The notes: generated by a model from the sequence alone, not told the origin. A stretch of 64,000 nt of DNA from Thiodiazotropha sp037384425 (GCA_037384425.1 JARROA010000005.1:45656-109655); one strand, 5' to 3'; shown: positions 54,302 to 62,326, counted from the first letter of the stretch. Program-made: numbers and translations.

Positions 54302-56305
54302 ATGTCCGACCTCAACCCGCGCCAGCGCGAAGCGGTGCACAACATCGACGGCCCGTTGCTGGTGCTGGCCGGCGCGGGCAGCGGCAAGACCCGGGTGATC
54401 ACCGCCAAGATCGGCCACTTGATCAGGAACTGCGGCATCGAGCCGCGCCAGGTCACCGCGGTCACCTTCACCAACAAGGCGGCGCGGGAGATGAAGGCGC
54501 GGGTGGCCGCCCTGCTGGGACGAGGCAAGGGCGAGGGGCCGTCCATCTCCACCTTCCACAACCTGGGCCTCAACATCCTGCGCCGGGAGCTCAAGCGGCT
54601 CGGCTACAAACCGGGTTTCTCTATCTTCGACCAGCAGGACGCCGCCGCCCTGCTCAAGGACCTGCTGCGCAAGCAGAACAGCGGTGACGAGAAGATCGTC
54701 AACGCCGCTCAATGGCAGATCTCCGACTGGAAGAACGACCTCATCGATCCGGAGCAGGCCCTGGCCCGGGCCGAAGACCCCCTGAAGACACAGGCCGCCC
54801 TGCTCTATGCTGCCTATCAACGCAGTCTCAAGGCCTACAACGCAGTCGACTTCGACGACCTGATCCTGCTGCCCGTGAAGCTGCTGCAGGAGCACCCCGA
54901 GGCCCTGGAGCAGTGGCAGAACCGGGTCCGCTACCTGCTGGTGGACGAGTACCAGGACACAAACCAGGCCCAGTACGAGCTGGTGAAACTACTGGTCGGG
55001 GTGCGCGCCGCCTTCACCGTGGTGGGCGACGATGACCAGTCGATCTACGCCTGGCGCGGTGCCCGACCTGAGAACCTGGCGCGGCTGCGCGACGACTTCC
55101 CGCGTCTGCAGGTGATCAAACTGGAGCAGAACTACCGTTCCAGCGGCCGCATCCTGAAGGCGGCCAATCGGCTGATCGGCAACAATCCCCACATCTTCGA
55201 CAAGCGACTCTGGAGCGAACTGGGTCCCGGCCCCGAGATCCGCGTGCTGGAGTGCCGCAACGAGGAGCAGGAGGCGGAGAAGGTGGTCTCCGAGATCATC
55301 CATCTCAAGTTCACCGGTAAGGTGAGCAACGGCGACATCGCCATCCTCTACCGGGGCAACCATCAGTCGCGCATCTTCGAAAAGGCCCTGCGCAGCCACA
55401 ACATCCCCTACCTGCTGAGCGGCGGCACTTCGTTCTTCAGCCGCGCCGAGGTGAAGGACGTGATGGCCTACCTGCGCCTGCTGGCCAATCCGGACGACGA
55501 CAGTGCCTTCCTGCGTATCGTCAACACCCCGCGCCGGGAGATCGGACCCAACACCCTGGAAAAGCTGGGGACCTACGCCCAGGAGCGTGGCATCGGGCTA
55601 CTGCCGGCCTGCACCGAGCTGGGCCTGCAGTCGCAGCTCAACACCCGCGCCCAGCAGCGGGTACAGGCCTTTGCCGAACTCATCGATCACTTTACCCGCG
55701 AGGCCGAGCACGACGCGGTGACCGCGGTGAAACGCCTGGTGGAGGATATCCAGTACCGCGACTGGGTGCGCGAGAACGCCAGCAGCGACGCGGTGGCCGA
55801 TCGCCGTATGGAGAACGTCACCGACCTGATCGACTGGCTCGGCGCCCTGCAGAAGGGCGAACTGCAGGAGAAGACACTGACCGAGATGGTCGCCCACCTG
55901 ACCCTGATGGACCTGCTGGAGCGCCAGAACGAGGAGGAGGACCCAGATCAAGTCCATCTGATGACCCTGCACGCCGCCAAGGGCCTGGAGTTCCCCCACG
56001 TCTTTCTGGTCGGCATGGAGGAGGAGCTGCTGCCTCACCGGAGCAGCATCGAAGAGGACAACATCGAGGAGGAGCGCCGCCTGGCCTACGTCGGCATCAC
56101 CCGTGCCCGGCAGAGCCTCACCCTCACCTACGCCGCCAGACGCAAGCGCTTCGGCGAACTGGTCCCCTGCGAGCCGAGCCGCTTCCTGCAGGAGCTGCCG
56201 GAGGAGGACCTGCGCTGGGAGGGCCGCGGTAGCCAGCTGACACCGGAAGAGAAACAGCAGCGCGGTTCGGCGCATCTGGCCAATCTCAAATCCCTGCTCT
56301 CTTAG
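54302..56305 (+). CDS. rep: ATP-dependent DNA helicase Rep
   Basis: 3'-to-5' superfamily 1 helicase that clears proteins ahead of the replication fork. From MSDLNPRQREAVHNIDGPLL (54302) it has 667 residues, close to the E. coli 673. Motifs in order: GAGSGKTRVITAKIGHLI (I), TFTNKAAREMKARV (Ia), YLLVDEYQDTNQAQYEL (II), VVGDDDQSIYAWRGARPENL (III), LEQNYRSS (IV), HLMTLHAAKGLEFPHVF (V) and RRLAYVGITRARQ (VI). The start and C-terminal SAHLANLKSLL agree with Rep rather than UvrD. Monocistronic. Confidence 0.96.
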   Translation: MSDLNPRQREAVHNIDGPLLVLAGAGSGKTRVITAKIGHLIRNCGIEPRQVTAVTFTNKAAREMKARVAALLGRGKGEGPSISTFHNLGLNILRRELKRLGYKPGFSIFDQQDAAALLKDLLRKQNSGDEKIVNAAQWQISDWKNDLIDPEQALARAEDPLKTQAALLYAAYQRSLKAYNAVDFDDLILLPVKLLQEHPEALEQWQNRVRYLLVDEYQDTNQAQYELVKLLVGVRAAFTVVGDDDQSIYAWRGARPENLARLRDDFPRLQVIKLEQNYRSSGRILKAANRLIGNNPHIFDKRLWSELGPGPEIRVLECRNEEQEAEKVVSEIIHLKFTGKVSNGDIAILYRGNHQSRIFEKALRSHNIPYLLSGGTSFFSRAEVKDVMAYLRLLANPDDDSAFLRIVNTPRREIGPNTLEKLGTYAQERGIGLLPACTELGLQSQLNTRAQQRVQAFAELIDHFTREAEHDAVTAVKRLVEDIQYRDWVRENASSDAVADRRMENVTDLIDWLGALQKGELQEKTLTEMVAHLTLMDLLERQNEEEDPDQVHLMTLHAAKGLEFPHVFLVGMEEELLPHRSSIEEDNIEEERRLAYVGITRARQSLTLTYAARRKRFGELVPCEPSRFLQELPEEDLRWEGRGSQLTPEEKQQRGSAHLANLKSLLS

Positions 56306-56328
56306 CGCCGTAGGTCAGGCAGCGCTGG

Positions 56329-56447
56329 TCAGTGGATGTAACGCAAAGGGCGCAATGAACGCCAAGATGGTTTATGCCATCGTCAAGGCGGCCAACACGC
56401 ACATAAAAGCCTTGGCGTGCTTGGCGTTATAAACAATCCACTCGCAA
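56329..56447. repeat. Palindromic element with CTTGGCG/CGCCAAG arms
   Basis: GTGGATGTAACGCAAAGGGC (56332 on) and, in reverse, the CTTGGCGTGCTTGGCGTTAT stretch (56410 on) form a broken inverted repeat of ~115 bases between rep and the GbsR regulator. Similar CTTGGCGTTCTTGGCGTT sequences are dispersed in many proteobacterial genomes. Confidence 0.5.
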
Positions 56448-56463
56448 ATGCATCCCCCACCAC

Positions 56464-56516
56464 TTGACAATCGCCGGACTCTTCACTAATTTCTGTCATA
56501 ACAGAACTTAGTGAAG
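56464..56516 (+). promoter_or_regulatory. GbsR promoter with 36-bp palindromic operator
   Basis: A consensus -35 (TTGACA, 56464-56469) is followed after 17 bases by TAATTT (56487-56492). A 36-bp palindrome spans 56481-56516: CTTCACTAA-T-TTCTGT-CATA-ACAGAA-C-TTAGTGAAG, with both arm pairs perfect. It covers the -10 and the start site and ends 9 bases before the regulator's ATG, so binding would block transcription. The core TTCTGT-N4-ACAGAA recurs at 57074. Confidence 0.7.
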
Positions 56517-56525
56517 AGCTCCTTA

Positions 56526-57056
56526 ATGCGCCTCTCCCCCACCATGCAGAAATTCATCCTCCACTGGGGCGAAATGGGCTCCCGCTGGGGAGTCAATCGC
56601 ACTGTGGCGCAGATCCACGCCCTGTTGTTCCTGGCCAACGATCCTCTGCATGCGGAGGAAATCGCCGAAACCCTCGGCGTCGCCCGCTCCAACGTCAGCA
56701 CCAGTCTCAAGGAGCTGCAGTCCTGGGGCCTGGTGAAGGTGGTCCACGCGATGGGCGACCGGCGGGATCACTTCGAATCCCTCAAGGACGTCTGGGACAT
56801 CTTTTTCGTCATCGTCGAGGGCCGCAAGCGGCGCGAACTCGATCCCACCCTGACTACTCTGCGCGAGTGCGTCATGGAAGGCGAAAACGATCCGGACACC
56901 CCCAAGGAGACCAAGCGGCGCATCGAAGAGACCCTGCAATTCGTGGAACAGACCACGGGCTGGTTCGAACAGGTGCGCCGGCTGGAGCGTCCCACCCTGC
57001 TCAAGCTGTTGAAGCTGGGCGGCAAGATCCAGGGGCTTCTGAATCTGAAGCGGTAA
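56526..57056 (+). CDS. GbsR/MarR-type transcriptional regulator
   Basis: A 176-residue winged-helix repressor of the GbsR branch of MarR proteins. The opening SPTMQKFILHWGEMGSRWGV is the branch signature; the recognition helix region is EEIAETLGVARSNVSTSLKE, and the wing VVHAMGDRRDHFESLKDVWD. The C-terminal helices (~110-170) would dimerise. ATG 56526 has GAAGAG 7 bases upstream; a GTG at 56511 lies inside the operator. Palindromes before it and before the next gene suggest autoregulation and control of the downstream operon. In Bacillus, GbsR senses choline; the ligand here is unknown. Confidence 0.9.
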   Translation: MRLSPTMQKFILHWGEMGSRWGVNRTVAQIHALLFLANDPLHAEEIAETLGVARSNVSTSLKELQSWGLVKVVHAMGDRRDHFESLKDVWDIFFVIVEGRKRRELDPTLTTLRECVMEGENDPDTPKETKRRIEETLQFVEQTTGWFEQVRRLERPTLLKLLKLGGKIQGLLNLKR

Positions 57057-57070
57057 AAAAATTTGGCACA

Positions 57071-57094
57071 TTATTTCTGTTAATACAGAAATTA
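57071..57094 (+). promoter_or_regulatory. Second GbsR-type operator before the SDR/DoxX gene
   Basis: TTATTTCTGT-TAAT-ACAGAAATTA is a palindrome with one mismatched pair and the same TTTCTGT-N4-ACAGAA core and 4-base spacer as the site at 56491-56506. It lies between the regulator stop and the next ATG (57113), so the downstream genes can be controlled independently of read-through. Confidence 0.7.
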
Positions 57095-57112
57095 CAGACA
57101 AAAGAGGTGAGC

Positions 57113-58411
57113 ATGCATATCCTCATCACCGGCGCCAGCGGTTTCATCGGCTCCCATCTGACCCGGGCGCTGCTCGATCAGGGCCACCGCGTGACAGGCG
57201 CCGTTCGGGACCCCGACGGCTTCCGCCGCCGCTTCTCCGGAGCCCAGGCCATGCCCATCGACTTCACCCGGGCCATACATGCGGACGACTGGCTGCATCT
57301 ACTGCATGACGTGGACGCGGTGATCAACGCGGTCGGCATCATCCGCGAATCGGGCAGGCAGACCTTCAAGGCCCTGCACGAACAGGCCCCGATAGCCCTT
57401 TTCCAGGCCTGCGAGATCGCCGGGGTCAGTCGGGTGATCCAGATCTCCGCGCTCGGTGCCGACAGAGCAGCCCAGAGCCAATACCATCTGACCAAGCGTG
57501 AGGCGGACGACTATCTGGCCAACAGCGCACTGACCTGGACGGTATTGCGTCCCTCCATCGTCTATGGTCCAGGCGCCCGTAGCATGGCCTTGTTCAAAGC
57601 CATGGCGGCACTGCCTGTGACGCCGCTGGTGAACCGGGGCGAACAACAGATCCAGCCCATTCATGTGTCCGACCTGACCAAGGCGGTACTGCAATGCCTG
57701 ACCGCTGAAGGACCGGTCGGGGTTCGTGTCGACCTGGTGGGACCCGAGCCGATCAGCTTCCGTGATCTGATGAAGCAGTTGCGACAGTGGCTCGGTCTCG
57801 GTCCCCTGCGCAGCTTGGCCATACCCTACGGACTCACCCTCGCGGCTGCCAAGCTTGGGGGATTTCTCGGCACGGCCCCGGTGACACCCGAAACCGTCGG
57901 CATGCTGCAACGGGGCAATACCGCCCATGTTCACGGCTTCATCCGCTGCTTCGGCTTCACTCCACTCTCCCTGCAAGCGGCGCTTTGGGCCGAACCGGCG
58001 TGCCAGGCCGATCAGTGGCACGCCGGTCTCTTTTTTATACCCTTGCTGTTGCGAATCAGCCTCGCCCTGACCTGGATCCTGGCCGGCATCTTCTCCGCTT
58101 TCGTCTTTCCCGAAACGCAGAGCTTCGCCCTGCTCGCCCAGGCGGGACTCGGCGGAGGGGTCGCCACCATCGCCCTCTACGGGGCCGCCGCGCTGGACCT
58201 GCTGCTGGGCCTGGCCACCCTGAGCGGGCGCTGGCTGCGCCCGGCACTCTACGGCCAGTTGATCCTGATGCTGCTCTACACCCTCATCATCAGTCTCTTT
58301 CTGCCGGGCTGGTGGACACACCCATTCGGGCCGGTGGTGAAAAACCTACCCATCGCCACGGCCACCCTGACACTGCTGGTCATGCAACGGAGGTCCGCAT
58401 GGAATACCTGA
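57113..58411 (+). CDS. NAD(P)-binding SDR oxidoreductase fused to a DoxX-like membrane domain
   Basis: A 432-residue fusion. Residues 1-~290 are an extended/atypical short-chain dehydrogenase: nucleotide motif ITGASGFIGSHL at the N-terminus, catalytic YHLTK, and IQPIHVSDLTKAVLQ. Residues ~305-425 form about four helices of the DoxX-like type (LLLRISLALTWILAGIFSAF, GAAALDLLLGLATLSGRWLR, LILMLLYTLIISLFLPGWW). The enzyme would thus act at the inner membrane, perhaps on a lipid or quinone. RBS AGAGGTGA before the ATG. The next gene overlaps its end by 13 bases. Confidence 0.88.
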   Translation: MHILITGASGFIGSHLTRALLDQGHRVTGAVRDPDGFRRRFSGAQAMPIDFTRAIHADDWLHLLHDVDAVINAVGIIRESGRQTFKALHEQAPIALFQACEIAGVSRVIQISALGADRAAQSQYHLTKREADDYLANSALTWTVLRPSIVYGPGARSMALFKAMAALPVTPLVNRGEQQIQPIHVSDLTKAVLQCLTAEGPVGVRVDLVGPEPISFRDLMKQLRQWLGLGPLRSLAIPYGLTLAAAKLGGFLGTAPVTPETVGMLQRGNTAHVHGFIRCFGFTPLSLQAALWAEPACQADQWHAGLFFIPLLLRISLALTWILAGIFSAFVFPETQSFALLAQAGLGGGVATIALYGAAALDLLLGLATLSGRWLRPALYGQLILMLLYTLIISLFLPGWWTHPFGPVVKNLPIATATLTLLVMQRRSAWNT

Positions 58412-58866
58412 CCCTGAAATGGATCCACATCCTCAGCGCCATCCTGCTGTTCGGCACCGGACTCGGCAGCGCCTTCTACAAATTCTTCACCGACCGCAGC
58501 GGCGATGTCCGGGCCATGGCCATCACCAACCGTCTGGTGGTCATGGCCGACTGGCTGATCACCACGCCCACCATCATCATCCAGCCGATCACCGGTTTCT
58601 GGATGGTCTACCTGCTGCACTATGAAACACTGCCGGGCTGGGTCTGGTACTCACTGGGGCTCTACCTGCTCGCCGGCGTCTGCTGGCTGCCGGTGGTGCT
58701 GCTGCAGATCCGCATGCGGGACATGGCTCAAGGGGACGGGCAGAAGCCGACCGCGACTCCACCCATGAGTTACCAGCGTATGGCGCGCATCTGGTTCTGG
58801 CTCGGCGTGCCCGCCTTCATCGCCATGGTCGCCGTGGTCTGGCTGATGGTCTTCAAACCGATCTAG
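58399..58866 (+). CDS. DUF2269 integral membrane protein
   Basis: A 155-residue four-helix membrane protein: MEYLTLKWIHILSAILLFGT opens with the conserved KWIHILSA; then DWLITTPTIIIQPITGFWMV, a third helix around YLLAGVCWLPVVLLQ and a last helix at WFWLGVPAFIAMVAVVWLM. Histidines near the membrane (WIHIL, LLHYE) would suit haem or quinone binding, but none is shown. GGAGG precedes the ATG, inside the SDR gene's end. Regularly found with DoxX/SDR genes. Confidence 0.88.
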   Translation: MEYLTLKWIHILSAILLFGTGLGSAFYKFFTDRSGDVRAMAITNRLVVMADWLITTPTIIIQPITGFWMVYLLHYETLPGWVWYSLGLYLLAGVCWLPVVLLQIRMRDMAQGDGQKPTATPPMSYQRMARIWFWLGVPAFIAMVAVVWLMVFKPI

Positions 58867-58878
58867 GAAGGATTGATC

Positions 58879-59505
58879 ATGCAACAACACAACCTGCAAT
58901 CGTACGCCCCCATACGCCAGGCGCTGGGTGCGGACTGGCCCTCACTGGGCGAGGTGATCCGCCGTCACTACGACCTGCCACCCCTGACGGATACCCGGAT
59001 TGAGGTCGAGGGCGTCATGGAGGTGAGCGTCTCCCCGCTCGGCCGGCTGTTGGTGACCGCGGGCCGACTGTTCGAGGCCTTGGTCCCCCACAGAGGCAGC
59101 AACGTTCCGGTCACCGTACGCAACTGGTCGCAGCCCGACAGCAAGGCCATGTTCTGGCATCGCACCTTCCGCTACGCGGAGAAACCGCCCGTCGTGTTTC
59201 GTTCGCGCATGGAATACGCCGGCGGCAAAGAGATCATTGAGTACGTGAAGTACGGCCTCGGTATCCGTATGCGGCTCTCGGCCGAAGGGGAGACATTGCG
59301 CTATGACAGCAGAGGCTATCAGTGGGACCTGGGACCACTGACTCTGAAGATTCCTGACTGGCTATTGCTGGGCAAGGCGGTGATCCGGGAGATTCCGGAG
59401 TCACCCGAGAGCTTTCGGGTTGAATTCACCATCGACCATCCGCTCTGGGGACGCACCTTCGGCTACGCGGGGAGGTTCGTCCTCGCAGCACAAGCAAGGG
59501 GATGA
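58879..59505 (+). CDS. DUF4166 protein
   Basis: A 208-residue soluble protein of the DUF4166 family: YAPIRQALGADWPSLGEVIR at the start, VEGVMEVSVSPLGRLLVTAG, WHRTFRY and, near the end, RVEFTIDHPLWGRTFGYAGR. In some bacteria the domain is fused to saccharopine-dehydrogenase-like or epimerase-type oxidoreductases, which agrees with its place behind an SDR gene. ATG 58879 is 12 bases after the DUF2269 stop, with AAGGA upstream. Function unknown. Confidence 0.86.
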   Translation: MQQHNLQSYAPIRQALGADWPSLGEVIRRHYDLPPLTDTRIEVEGVMEVSVSPLGRLLVTAGRLFEALVPHRGSNVPVTVRNWSQPDSKAMFWHRTFRYAEKPPVVFRSRMEYAGGKEIIEYVKYGLGIRMRLSAEGETLRYDSRGYQWDLGPLTLKIPDWLLLGKAVIREIPESPESFRVEFTIDHPLWGRTFGYAGRFVLAAQARG

Positions 59506-59512
59506 CCTGCGC

Positions 59513-60232
59513 ATGACCTTCGAATCACACCCTGAAGCGGCCTTGCTGTCACCCCGCCCGGGGCGGCTGCTGATGGCGTTTCTATTGGCCCCGCTGGCTG
59601 GCCCTTTGGGTATCATTAACCCGGCAACTAAATATAGTGCCTTCAGCCGAAGCGTGCCTGTCCTTTTAAATTCAATCTGTTAGGGGCTTCAAGCCTGCCC
59701 TTGCTCTGCGTTGCGGCTCTTGACAAGGGAACAACCCTTCTCTGCGAGCCTCGCCTTGATCAAGGGCAGGCTTGAAGCCCTGAAGGCACTATATTTAGTT
59801 GCCGGGTTAATAAGCCTCGGGGTGATACCGGCGTTTATCGACGGGAGTCGCGAGCTCCTCCTGTTGTTTGGTGTCATTCCGTTGCTCTATCTGTTCGCCA
59901 CCCCGTTTGTCTATATTTTCTCTTTCCTGCTGGGGCTTCCCTTTTTTCTGCTGTTACATAGCACCCTGGGTTTGAGCAAGTGGAGATTGATCGTAGGATG
60001 GGCGATGGTCGGTGTACTCTCAATCTTCTGTCTGACCGGCTTCACTATTCCAAATCGAGTTGTTGAAGCTCTGATCTTTCCCCCATTCGCACTCGGCGGG
60101 GCTGCCGTGGGGTTTGCCTTCTGGTGGATACTTTCCACCGATCCCGAACAGCAGTCGGCTCACAATGGCGAGAGCCCCGAGGGCGAGGAGCGCACGAAAC
60201 TGGCCAAGATAAGCAACGAGAACTGGCGCTGA
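59513..60232 (+). pseudogene. Membrane-protein gene interrupted by a small inverted-repeat element
   Basis: The gene starts 7 bases after the DUF4166 stop (MTFESHPEAALLSPRPGRLL, then the first helix MAFLLAPLAGPLGI) and breaks off at 59615 where a 197-bp element begins; its own frame meets a stop at 59681. Past the element the same frame resumes with SLGVIPAFIDGSRELLLLFG and three more helices (LLYLFATPFVYIFSFLLGLP, WAMVGVLSIFCLTGF, FALGGAAVGFAFWWIL), ending at 60232. The C-terminal part alone could start at a TTG (59711) inside the element. It was probably the last gene of the GbsR operon. GC content of the 3' half is low. Family not recognised. Confidence 0.75.
59615..59811. mobile_element. 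197-bp MITE-like element with 32-bp perfect terminal inverted repeats
   Basis: The left end 59615-59646 and right end 59780-59811 are exact complements (32 bases: ATTAACCCGGCAACTAAATA... and its reverse). A second perfect 20-bp inverted pair lies inside (59684-59703 and 59761-59780; GGGCTTCAAGCCTGCCCTTG), touching the right outer repeat. No transposase. TTAA at both outer edges could be a target duplication or part of the repeat. Removing one TTAA-to-TTAA unit (191 bp) does not restore the host frame, so the original junction is not certain. Confidence 0.82.
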
Positions 60233-60256
60233 CAAAGCTGGATTACGGTGAAATCA

Positions 60257-60285
60257 AAAGGGGCATGGCCTAGCCATGCCCCTTT
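60257..60285 (+). terminator. Strong hairpin after the GbsR operon
   Basis: A perfect 13-bp stem (AAAGGGGCATGGC/GCCATGCCCCTTT) with loop CTA, 24 bases after the last stop. The T-run is only three bases, but the A/T-ended stem makes it a good bidirectional terminator. Confidence 0.7.
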
Positions 60286-60338
60286 CAACAATCAGACACC
60301 TGAGCCAGCCAGCCCCTGAATCCGGTCCGGGAGATAAA

Positions 60339-60370
60339 CAGCCTGGAGGGAGCAACGCGAAATCCGGGAA
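60339..60370. repeat. Half of a family-A palindromic element
   Basis: CAGCCTGGAGGGAGCAACGC followed by GAAATCCGGG matches the left arm of the element at 539-620. The right arm is missing. Confidence 0.5.
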
Positions 60371-60424
60371 AATCACGATCGCAAGGTCGCCGGAGTCCAT
60401 CGCCTTCCAGCCGGACTGCCCGCT

Positions 60425-60460
60425 TGTCCCTCATGCCGGGATTGAACGGCATGAGGGACA
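60425..60460 (-). terminator. Hairpin after cytochrome c5 gene
   Basis: A perfect 14-bp stem (TGTCCCTCATGCCG/CGGCATGAGGGACA) with an 8-base loop, 17 bases past the cytochrome stop on the minus strand. No clear T-run. Confidence 0.6.
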
Positions 60461-60477
60461 GCGCGGAAGGCATGTGC

Positions 60478-61020
60478 TTAGAGGGAGAGCACCCAGGTCA
60501 CGATGGCGCGGATGTTCTCGTCGGAGACATGGGAGTTGGGTGGCATCGGGATCTGACCCCAGGTGCCGGAACCACCGGCCTTCACCTTCGCCACCAGCTT
60601 GTCCAGCGCCCCGGCATCACCCTTGTATTTGGCGGCGACATCCTTGTACGCAGGACCGACCACCTTCATTTCAACCTGATGGCAGGCCATGCAACCGGAC
60701 GAGGTTGCCAGGGCCAGCTGGTCACCACCGGCCGCGGGTGCGGCGGCCGGAGCCGCAGCCTCTGCAGGCGCTTCAGCAACAGGCGCCTCGGCAGCGGGAG
60801 CTTCTGCCGCCGGTGCCTCAGCCGCGGGGGCTTCGGTCGCAGCCGTCTCGGCAGCCGGTGCAGGCGCGGCGGCCGGTTGGGCGGCGGCCTTGCCTTCGAC
60901 ATTCGCCTTGCCGATGGGGGCGATGCGCTCGAGCACATCGGCACGATCCTCCGCCAGAAGCTGACCGGAGAGTCCCGCCAGAGCGAGGACAGAGATGAGG
61001 GTTACAGCTTTGATCTTCAC
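60478..61020 (-). CDS. Cytochrome c5-type monohaem protein with long Ala/Pro/Glu linker
   Basis: Periplasmic electron carrier. It starts with GTG (MKIKAVTLISVLALAGLSGQ), with GGAGGAAG upstream; signal peptide cleavage falls near LLAED (residue ~23). After RADVLERIAPIGKANVEG, the usual cytochrome c5 lead, comes a ~55-residue low-complexity linker built of APAAE units (residues ~46-98). The haem domain has C110-M-A-C113-H114 and axial M159 in GQIPMPPNS. Total 180 residues. The linker may tether the haem domain or span the periplasm. Confidence 0.9.
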   Translation of the reverse strand: MKIKAVTLISVLALAGLSGQLLAEDRADVLERIAPIGKANVEGKAAAQPAAAPAPAAETAATEAPAAEAPAAEAPAAEAPVAEAPAEAAAPAAAPAAGGDQLALATSSGCMACHQVEMKVVGPAYKDVAAKYKGDAGALDKLVAKVKAGGSGTWGQIPMPPNSHVSDENIRAIVTWVLSL

Positions 61021-61225
61021 GGGTCTTCCTCCGTTGTAAATCTTTTGGGCCCAGCACCTGGGCGATTCGCAAAACCCGGCGATTATACCTACAGGCGGCA
61101 AAAAGTTCGAACCAGCATCGGACGCGGGATTTTGAGCCGCTTTGCAGGTCGTGACAAGGCGACACGATCCGCTACGCCAGGTTGGACGCCACCCGCGCCT
61201 GTCGTTACACTACGCCTCCTACTCT

Positions 61226-61302
61226 GCGCCCGTAGCTCAGCTGGATAGAGTACCGCCCTCCGAAGGCGGGGGTCACAGGTTCAAATCCTGTCGGGCGCGC
61301 CA
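61226..61302 (+). tRNA. tRNA-Arg (anticodon CCG)
   Basis: A 77-base cloverleaf with CCA encoded. Acceptor stem GCGCCCG/CGGGCGC, D-loop GCTCAGCTGGATAGAGT, anticodon stem CCGCC/GGCGG around loop CTCCGAA (anticodon CCG, reading CGG), T-arm with GGTTCAAATCC. All stems pair. Confidence 0.97.
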
Positions 61303-61347
61303 ATCACCCACCGTCCTCCCGCATCAACCGGATGAGAAGGAGCGAGT

Positions 61348-62326
61348 ATGGATTCTCGACCTGACCAACCCCGATCGATCATGACACGCGTCATCCGCAA
61401 CCTAGCTGTCCACCTGCCTCTGTGCATGCTCTTGTTACAGCTGACGGCTTGCGCGTCGACGCCGCTCCAGGGCACCGAACGACATACTTTCGAACTCCAG
61501 GGGGGTGGAGCGTAGCTACCTCAGCTACGCCCCGAAAGCGGCAACGCGATTCGAAGGCAGGCGGCCGCTGGTGCTTGCGATCCACGGAGGCGCCGGTACG
61601 GCCAGCAACATGCTGCGACTGACCCGCCGTCGCTTCAACGATCTGGCCAACGAGTATGGCTTCTATGTGGTCTATCCGGAGGCTGTCGACAAGTATTGGG
61701 ACTTCGGCGAGGGCCGCACCTCCAGCGCGCTCGAGACCCGCCAAGACGATCTCGCCTACTTTTCCCAGGTGATCGGGCAGATGGAGACGGCCTATCCCAT
61801 CGACAGCGGACGCATCTTCGCCACCGGCATCTCCCGCGGCGGCCAGGCGAGCTACTTCCTGGCCTGCAAGCTGCCGGGGCGCATACGCGCCATCGCCCCC
61901 TTCGCCATGCCGCTACCCGAATTCCTGGTGGACGACTGCCGCCAGGGAGCGCCGGTGCCCATCGCGCTCTTCAACGGCACGGCCGATCCTCTGGCGCCCT
62001 ACGACGGCGGCATGATCAGCTTCCTGGGTCAGATGCGGGACCGGGTGCTGTCCACCAACGAAACCCTGGCACTATGGGGCGCCAGAAACGGCTGTCCGCG
62101 GACAGCGGACGACAACATGGTGCTGGACCGTGCCGACGACGACGGCCAAGTGGAACACCTCGTCTGGCGCAACTGCAGCGGCGCACCGATGGAGCTCTAT
62201 CGCATCGTCAACGGCGGCCACACCTGGCCCTCGGGCATCCAGTACCTGCCCAGCCTGCTGGTCGGCAAGATCAACCGGGATATCGACGGTGCCGACGAGG
62301 CCTGGCGATTTTTCAGCCGTTTCTGA
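61348..62326 (+). pseudogene. Lipoprotein esterase (PHB-depolymerase/LpqC-like), frameshifted in a G-run
   Basis: An alpha/beta-hydrolase of the PHB depolymerase/feruloyl esterase type. The N-terminal part starts at 61348 (GAAGGAG 7 bases before the ATG) and carries a lipoprotein signal with lipobox (LLLQLTAC). It reaches a stop at 61513-61515. The rest is in the next frame: SYLSYAPK, AIHGGAGTASNMLRLTRRRF, nucleophile GISRGGQASY, NGTADPLAPYDGG, and final histidine VNGGHTWPSG. Taking one G out of the six at 61500-61505 joins the parts as LQGVERSYLSYAPK. So this is a one-base frameshift: real, phase-variable, or a sequencing error. The body alone has no good start. Confidence 0.8.

Noticed and set aside
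59615..59811. Clean TTAA target-site duplication model for the insertion
   Set aside because: Cutting from TTAA to TTAA removes 191 bases and leaves the host gene out of frame, so the simple model does not fit unless the gene also lost or gained bases.
61142..61384. Open frame covering the tRNA-Arg gene
   Set aside because: It only reads through the tRNA and has no ribosome site; the tRNA fold is complete.
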